A stretch of DNA of 26,996 bases from Paulinella micropora (Eukaryota; Cercozoa; Imbricatea; Euglyphida): NCBI GenBank assembly GCA_009731375.1, contig BJOX01000173.1:275365-302360 (forward strand), in the 5' to 3' direction. Below the pieces are notes generated by a model. The model saw only the letters and a program-made list of their open reading frames with translations. It did no database searches and was not told the origin of the DNA. Within the stretch, counting starts at the first letter, position 1; each line of letters starts with the position of its first letter. Positions 17,372-26,116 of this stretch are shown piece by piece. The position numbers and the translations under genes are program-made.

Positions 17372-18240
17372 TGCATGCATGCATCATGCATGCATGTATG
17401 TATGTATGTATGTATGTATGATACTACTGTGTATGTTATGTATGTATGTATGTATGTATGTATGTATGCATGTATGCATGCAATGATGTATGTATGTATG
17501 TATGTATGTATGTATGTATGTGTGTGTGTATGTATGTATGTATGTATGTATATATGTATGTATGTTTGTATGTATGTATGTATGTATGTATTATGTATGT
17601 ATGTATGTATTTATGTATGTATTTATGTATGCATGCATGTATGTATGTATGTATGTATGTATGGTTGTATGTAGGTATGTATGTATGTATGTATGTATGT
17701 ATGTATGTATGCATGTATGTATGTATGCATGTATGTATGTATGTATGCATGCATGCATGCATGCATGCATGATGCATGCATGTATGTATGTATGTATGTA
17801 TGTATGTATGTATGTTATGTATGCATGTATGTTATGTATGTATGTATGTATGTATGTATGCATTTATGCATGTACGTATGTATGTATGTATGTATGTATG
17901 TGTGTATGCGTTTGTGTATGTATGTATGTATGTATGTATGTATGTAGATATGTAGGTATGTATGTATGTATGTATGTATGTATGTATGTATGCATGCATG
18001 CATGCATGCATGCATGCATGTATGCATGCATGTATGTATGTATGTATGTATGTATGTATGCATGTATGTATGTATGTATGTATGTATTTATGCATGCTTG
18101 TATGTATGCATGTATGTATGTATGTATGTATGTATGTATGTATGCATGTATGCATGTGTGCATGTATGCATGTATGCATGTATGTATGTATGTATGTATG
18201 TATGCCGCATGCATGCATGTATGCATATGTGCATGTACAT
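16321..18240 (+). repeat. ATGT/ATGC tetranucleotide array
   Basis: ATGT blocks alternate with pure ATGC blocks, for example near 16490-16520, 16600-16645, 17133-17160, 17745-17770 and 17990-18020. Rare words recur: GCATGCAATGATGTATG near 16764 and 17474 (about 710 bp apart), and TATGTTATGTATG near 17434, 17812 and 17829. This suggests segmental duplication inside the array as well as slippage. ATGC runs are self-complementary. Confidence 0.85.
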
Positions 18241-18330
18241 ATGTCTTTCCCCTTTCTCCCTCTCTCTTCTCTCCCCTTATCTTTCTCTCTCTCTCTCTCT
18301 CTCTCCTTCTCTCCCTCTCTCTCTCTCTCT

Positions 18331-18376
<46 letters not shown>

Positions 18377-18388
18377 TAAGCTCTCTCG

Positions 18389-18423
<35 letters not shown>

Positions 18424-18425
18424 AT
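18241..18425 (+). repeat. CT dinucleotide tract
   Basis: This is a nearly pure CT tract with few interruptions and closes the 13-18.4 kb repeat block. No gene is seen. Confidence 0.9.
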
Positions 18426-19155
18426 CATCGGTCAGCCTACCGTTATTAAGTAATATTGATCAACATGAATGATATTCAATAATTCAAGTAGGCTTAATCA
18501 TTTGGATAACGTTAAATAATATTGAATAATAACGTTAAATAATATTGAATAATATTGAGTAATATTGAATAATATTGAATAATATCATCATTGAATAATA
18601 TTGAATAACCGTCCACTAATTGATTGAAGCATAATTAGTATTGAATAGTCTGATTGAATAGTATTGATTATTAACAATATACTGATACTAATTGAATAAT
18701 ATTGAATAAGATCATATTATCATCCAGAATCATGTAAATACCGTACCGGACGGGGGCCGAATTATTACTATGACTCATGATACTGTATTAATTTTCTTCG
18801 AGTCAAGTTTTTACAATGATTCTATTTTGAGTTCCGTTACTTCATTTCGATAAGTCGGCACAAGTTCCGTTTCATTATCAACTGCCACCGTGGCCATCAT
18901 AACTTGATCAAGTTATGTTGATTAATATTGATTAATATTGATTCAACTTGAGTTGAACTCAAGTTCATATTGATTAGGTGATATTGATTAATATTGATTA
19001 ATATTGGTCGGATTAACATCATAAGACGTGTGAAGTTAACATTGCCTGAATTTGTATTGGCTGATTCATATATATTGATTTTTTTTTCATACTATTGATT
19101 AATATTGAATAATGTAATAATCAATGTTACGGTAATAATGACATCAGTGTCAGTA
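18426..19155. repeat. AT-rich region with 10-bp repeats and palindromes
   Basis: A 10-bp word, AATATTGAAT, recurs in near-tandem from about 18505 to 18615 and again near 18685-18705. A relative, ATTGATTAAT, recurs at about 18918-18945 and 18975-19005. Between them are a perfect 20-bp palindrome at 18898-18917 and a 10+1+10 bp inverted repeat at 18945-18965. No protein frame is supported. Confidence 0.75.
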
Positions 19156-19159
19156 CTAG

Positions 19160-19234
19160 TGTCGAATTTACATACATACATACATACATGCATGCATGCA
19201 TGTATGTAAGAAAGACAGCATTTATGAATAAACA

Positions 19235-19266
<32 letters not shown>

Positions 19267-19717
19267 GGTGGCACTGTCCCAGACTTGACAGGCAGACTCA
19301 CTGACAGGCTGATCATGACAGACAGGCGGTGGCACACAGTGACAGAGTCTGAGACCAGTCTGGCACTAGTTACGTAAGTGACAGACAGAAAAACTGACAA
19401 ACATCGACACCACAGCACCACTAGCACCAGTACAGCAATAGCAATGCGGCAGAGTAGTGAGATGTAGTAGAAAAAAGTGTGTGTGTGTGTGTTTTTTTTT
19501 TGAGTTTTGGAGGCATTTTTTTCCTCAACTTAGAATTTTAATTATTAGTGTGTTGAACTTGTAAATAGTAAACTCAATAATAAAATAAGTCAAAGTAGAA
19601 AAGAGAGCAAACAGGTACAAAATATAGGCAAATCAAAACAATTTTTTTTAATTTTTTTAATTTTTATTTTTAGTCACTGAAAGTTGGAATATTTAATTAT
19701 TGTGATTAAACTGGCGC

Positions 19718-19785
<68 letters not shown>

Positions 19786-20170
19786 TATCATCTGTTGTTA
19801 ATTTTGTTTTGTTTTTTGTTTTGTTTTTTCTCTTTCTTGTCTTCATGTTATATAATAACAGAATTACTGTGTTACAGTGTTAATCTCGTGATGCGTACGT
19901 GCACGCGTACGTTGGTAATTATACCAGTTATACTAGTTATAAGCACTCAGTACTAGCACTAGAACAGTAGAAACACAAACACAATTCTAGCAACTGTTAC
20001 CAAGCAAACAAGACAGCAAGACTCAAACAGTAAAAACTTTAAAGCCTTGGACCCACTCTACTTTAGCAAGGATGCAGATTGTGATGGACTAAAACTAGTA
20101 AAACAGTAGAACAGTAGAACAGTAGAAGGACCGAAGGAGTTCACTCGGATTCGCGAAATCTGGTCATTTT
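19160..20170. other. Intergenic stretch with small microsatellites
   Basis: Short CATA/CATG repeats lie at about 19170-19210, CAGA repeats at 19230-19266, GT at 19480-19493, and 62 bp of AT dinucleotide at 19721-19782. Repeats of CAGTAGAA occur at about 20104-20128. No convincing gene, tRNA or promoter is seen. The 3' part is presumably the upstream region of the phosphatase gene. Confidence 0.6.
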
Positions 20171-20225
20171 CCCGGTGGAAGAGAACACAGTGACTTGATC
20201 CTGGAGTACTTCCTGGATCCATATC

Positions 20226-20351
20226 ATGAATATAAGGCTACCCATAGCAGCCTCGGCAGCCTTTATCACAATGGCTCTGTTGGTCAGCGTCCTAGATGTC
20301 GTGTTTTTGCGATTGTCTGTTGGAAAAGCATCATATCAGGCCGCGAGACAG
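20226..20351 (+). CDS. ALPH gene, tentative first exon with membrane anchor
   Basis: ATG 20226 opens a frame whose residues 6-33 are strongly hydrophobic ([15 protein letters not shown] then VSVLDVVFL), which would serve as a signal anchor. A CAG|GTCCCG donor at 20351/20352 leaves phase 0, matching the phase-0 start of the GDIHG exon. Joining them places [10 protein letters not shown] at a usual distance from the N-terminus. Other donors (after 20367, 20386 or 20398) are possible but give other phases. The assignment rests on position, phase and the anchor, not on a conserved motif. Confidence 0.5.
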
Positions 20352-21587
20352 GTCCCGCTTCAGAGAAGTTCCGACATAAGAAATGAGTACACCAAGACGT
20401 ATAGCACATTTACGCTTGATACCTGCATACCTGCATACATAGATACATACATACATACATACATACATACATACATACATACATACATGCATACATACAT
20501 ACATACATTGTCATACATATGTACATACGTACATACATACATGCATGCATACATACATACATACATACATACATACATACAACATACATACATACATACA
20601 TACATGCATACATACATACATACATACATACATACATGCATACATACATACATACATTGTCATACATACATACATAAGTACATACATACATGCATACATA
20701 CATACATACATACATATGTATGTGTACATACATACATACATACATACATACATAACATAACATAACATAACATACATACATACATACATACATGCATACA
20801 TACATACATGCATAATACATACGTACATACATGCATACATACATACATACACATACATACATACATACATACATACATACATACATACATACATACATAC
20901 ATACATACATACGTACGTACGTACGTACATACGTACATACATACATACATACATACATACATACATACATACATACATGCATACATACATACATACATAC
21001 ATACATACATACAATGTGCATACATACATACATACATACATACATGTACATGCATACATACATACATACATGCATACATACATACATACATGTACATACA
21101 TACATACATACAATGTGCATACATACATGTACATACATACATACATGTACATACATATACATACATACATACATACATACATACATACACATACATACAC
21201 ATACATACACATACATACATACATACATACATACATACTTCTTCCCCTCACATTTCTCCACACTATATGCCCCACCTACACACCCTCAACATCTCCTATT
21301 CCAACCAAATCTCGGAAATCTACGCTCAAAATTTCTCCCTTTCTTCCAATTACAGGTATTTCACATTCTTCATATGAGCACATCTTGAGAGAGTGTCTGC
21401 TGCGTGTGCTGTTCTCGTAGAGGGCGGGAGGACTATGTGAGTCTCTCCATCTTTCCAACATACATACATACATACATACATACATACGTACGTACGTACA
21501 TACATAAATACATACATACATACATGCATACATACATACATATATACGAACATGCATGCATGCATACATACACACATGCATACATAC

Positions 21588-21618
<31 letters not shown>

Positions 21619-22241
21619 TGTATGTATGTATGTATATGTATGTATGTATGTATGTAATGTATGTATGTATGTATGTGTATGTATGTATGTATGTATGTAT
21701 GTATGTATGTATGTATGTATCATGTATGTATGTATGTTATGTATGTATGTATGTATGTATGTATGTATGTAGGTAGGTAGGTAGGTAGGTAGGTAGGTAT
21801 GTATGTATGTATGTATGTATGTATGAATGAATGAATGCATGCATGCATGCATGCATGCATGCATGTATGCATGTATGTATGTATGTATGTATGTATGTAT
21901 GTACGTATGTATGCATGTATGTATGCATGTATGTATGCATGTATGTATGTATGTATGTATGTATGTATGTGTATGTATGTATGTGTATGTATGTATGTGT
22001 ATGTATGTATGTGTATGTATGTATGTATGTATGTATGTATGTATGTATGTGTGTGTATGTATCTGTGTATGTGTATGTATGTATGTATGTATGTATGTAT
22101 GTATGTATGTATGTGTGTATGTATGTATGTATGTACATACGTACGTACCTATGTATGTATGTATGTATGTATGCATGTATGTATGTATATGTGCATGTGC
22201 GTGCATGTGCATGTGCATGTGTACGTGCATGTGTATGCATA

Positions 22242-22284
<43 letters not shown>

Positions 22285-22331
22285 GTGTACGTGCATGTGT
22301 AAGTGTATGTGTAAGTGTATGTGTAAGTGTA

Positions 22332-22374
<43 letters not shown>

Positions 22375-22391
22375 GTGTACGTGTACGTGTA

Positions 22392-22440
<49 letters not shown>

Positions 22441-22654
22441 CGCCTCGTATCAGCCGTGGATATCCCTTGTCAGGATTAAGCGACTGTAGGAATGTATGTG
22501 TATGTACACATACACATACACATACACATACACATACATGTCTAGGGCCGCTTGATCCTGCTGGGAGACATCCACGGCTGCTACGAGGAGCTGCTTGCCC
22601 TCTACGACAAGCTGGAGGTGAGTGGAGAGGAGAGGAGAGGAGAGGAGTTGGTTG

Positions 22655-22712
<58 letters not shown>

Positions 22713-22745
22713 CATCTATCCATCTATCCATCCATCCATCCATCC

Positions 22746-22796
<51 letters not shown>

Positions 22797-22797
22797 C

Positions 22798-22865
<68 letters not shown>

Positions 22866-23404
22866 GGGATGGTGTGGGTGTGCTGGGCCCGTGGTGGGGT
22901 GCCTTATGTGTGCCTAGCCATACGCCTATAAGTCACATGCCGAAATAGCGACGGGAAGCACAATCCTGTTCCCTCAGGGTGCCCTTTCTCGCTTGTTGAG
23001 CCCGGAATAAAACCCACAGTGCTCTGTCGGTTTATACTAGACTGTCGAACAGTCTCGAAACTCCATCTGCTTACTGGGCCCTCTGTAATGGAGGTGGGAG
23101 CTCGTTCTGCAAGGGGCGCTTATGGAACGAGCCCTGGCCCCGCCTGGTACTAGGGAGCTTTGGTATCGCCTGTATCAGTCCCTTCCGTGCAAACATCACG
23201 GCTTAGCTGGGCATCGGGTTAATACTTTACCCACAGACTTCCTTGGTTGACGAAATCAGAAGCTCCTTTTTTTTGACATTAGTCGATATCTCATCTATCG
23301 TGTGGCAGGTGCGGGACAATGACGTGGTGGTGGCACTTGGGGACTTCATCGCCAAAGGCCCGCAGCAGCTCGAGGTACCTACCTACCTACCTATCCATCC
23401 ATCC

Positions 23405-23482
<78 letters not shown>

Positions 23483-24260
23483 ATCTATATCTATATCTAT
23501 ACCTATATCTATATCTATATCTATATCTATCTGTAAATATCTATGTCTGGCTAAATCCCTCCTGCTTCTTCTTCTTCTTCTTCTTCTTCTTCTTCTTCTT
23601 CCTCTTCCTCCTCCTCCTCCTCCTCCTCCTCCTCCTTCTTCTTCTTCTTCTTCTTCTTCTTCTTCTTCTTCTTCTTCTTCTTCCTCTTCCTCTTCCTCTT
23701 CCTCCTCCTCCTCCTTCTCCTCCTCCTCCTTCTTCTTCTTCTTCTTTCTTCTTCTTCTTCTTCTTCTTCTTCTTCTTCTTCTTCTTCTTCTTCTTCTTCT
23801 TCTTCTTCTTCTTCTTCTTCTTCTTCTTCTTCTTCTTCTTCTGCTTCTTCTTCTTCTTCTTCCTCCTCCTCCTCCTCCTCTTCTTCTTCTTCTTATTATT
23901 ATTATTATTATTAATTATTATTATTATTATTAATATTATGGACACCGTGATAGCCCAGTGGTCAAGTTCTACCATCTGGGCCCTGTCGCCAGTTCGATTC
24001 CCGTCGGTGCCACCAGTATTTTCATTGAACATACCGGTCTATTTCTGGACCAGTATTTTCATTGAACATACCGGCCCGTCTGGAAGTGTTGGAACTGCCC
24101 TTGCGGGGGTGTCATTAGAGCTTATCGTCAATTCTTCGTACTCCCCTCACGGGTGAGACGATGGAGGCGCATGTGCAGAAATGCATCAGCCATTGACAGA
24201 GAAGCACTATTATTAATATTATTATTATTATTATTATTATTATCCTCCTCCTCTTCATCC

Positions 24261-24312
<52 letters not shown>

Positions 24313-25300
24313 GGACACCGTGATAGCCCAGTGGTCAAGTTCTACCATCTGAGCACTGTCGCCAGTTCGATTCCCGTCGGTGCCACCAGNNNNNNNNNNN
24401 NNNNNNNNNNNNNNNNNNNNNNNNNNNNNNNNNNNNNNNNNNNNNNNNNNNNNNNNNNNNNNNNNNNNNNNNNNNNNNNNNNNNNNNNNNNNNNNNNNNN
24501 NNNNNNNNNNNNNNNNNNNNNNNNNNNNNNNNNNNNNNNNNNNNNNNNNNNNNNNNNNNNNNNNNNNNNNNNNNNNNNNNNNNNNNNNNNNNNNNNNNNN
24601 NNNNNNNNNNNNNNNNNNNNNNNNNNNNNNNNNNNNNNNNNNNNNNNNNNNNNNNNNNNNNNNNNNNNNNNNNNNNNNNNNNNNNNNNNNNNNNNNNNNN
24701 NNNNNNNNNNNNNNNNNNNNNNNNNNNNNNNNNNNNNNNNNNNNNNNNNNNNNNNNNNNNNNNNNNNNNNNNNNNNNNNNNNNNNNNNNNNNNNNNNNNN
24801 NNNNNNNNNNNNNNNNNNNNNNNNNNNNNNNNNNNNNNNNNNNNNNNNNNNNNNNNNNNNNNNNNNNNNNNNNNNNNNNNNNNNNNNNNNNNNNNNNNNN
24901 NNNNNNNNNNNNNNNNNNNNNNNNNNNNNNNNNNNNNNNNNNNNNNNNNNNNNNNNNNNNNNNNNNNNNNNNNNNNNNNNNNNNNNNNNNNNNNNNNNNN
25001 NNNNNNNNNNNNNNNNNNNNNNNNNNNNNNNNNNNNNNNNNNNNNNNNNNNNNNNNNNNNNNNNNNNNNNNNNNNNNNNNNNNNNNNNNNNNNNNNNNNN
25101 NNNNNNNNNNNNNNNNNNNNNNNNNNNNNNNNNNCGGAATAACCTCGGCTTAGTGCAGTCTTGCCCTCAGGAGCTCCATCGGTGGCCCCGATCATCAGGC
25201 GAGAGACTGACACGGGGGGGTGGAGGACCTCGAACAAGGGTATTGGAGGCTTATGTCCGTTGAGGATATGCCATTAGCTGCATCAGTACGCCTCAGATAT

Positions 25301-25351
<51 letters not shown>

Positions 25352-25358
25352 GTTATTG

Positions 25359-25424
<66 letters not shown>

Positions 25425-25775
25425 CTCTCCTCCTCTCCTCCTCTCCTCGTCTTCCCCTTCCTCGTCCTCCTCCTCCTCCTCTTCTCCTAACGGGCTTCTT
25501 TAGTAGTAGTAGTAAGATAGGATGGCAGCGCCCTTGTCGAGGACTATAATCCTACATTTGCTTTGGGTGGCGCTGGCGTCCAGGTCTTGTGGTTCCTGCG
25601 CAAGCAACGCATTCTGGCAATACGCGGCAACCACGAACACGAACTCCTGCTGCAGAAATACAACCCCGGTTCATCACCCCCCCCCCCTNNNNNNNNNNTT
25701 CTTCTTCTTCTTCTTCTTCTTCTTCTTCTTCTTCTTCTTCTTCTTCTTCTTCTTCTTCGTCTTCTTCTTTTACTT

Positions 25776-25823
<48 letters not shown>

Positions 25824-25833
25824 TTACTACTAT

Positions 25834-25892
<59 letters not shown>

Positions 25893-26038
25893 ACATCTAC
25901 TTTGTTGCAGTTGGCACTCACTTGATCTATGGGCTGCAGAGGAGATGCTAAAAATCAGAGGCAAGCCGTACGCATCGCCACTGCTTAGCACGCTAGCAGG
26001 TGCAGCGCACACACACACACACACACACAAGCACACAT

Positions 26039-26116
<78 letters not shown>

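Noticed and set aside
13555-18240. CRISPR array or telomeric repeat
   Set aside because: The 4-bp units have no spacer-repeat structure, and the motif is not a known telomere repeat.
13472-18449. Long open frames on both strands (up to ~700 codons) rich in Tyr/Ile/His/Thr or Met/Tyr/Val/Cys
   Set aside because: They are translations of ATGT/CATA tetranucleotides, which rarely form stops. Frames overlap on all phases and both strands, with no domain signal.
20408-22900. Open frames across the CATA/TATG arrays
   Set aside because: The same repeat-translation artefact, inside an intron.
23940-24015. Functional tRNA gene
   Set aside because: The anticodon arm and T stem are degenerate, CCA is encoded, and the sequence continues into a SINE body and recurs downstream.
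23319-24032. Ser/Leu- or Lys/Arg-rich open frames over the TTC/ATT tract
   Set aside because: Pure trinucleotide repeat translation within intron 3.
24331-25263. 310-codon open frame
   Set aside because: It consists almost entirely of N.
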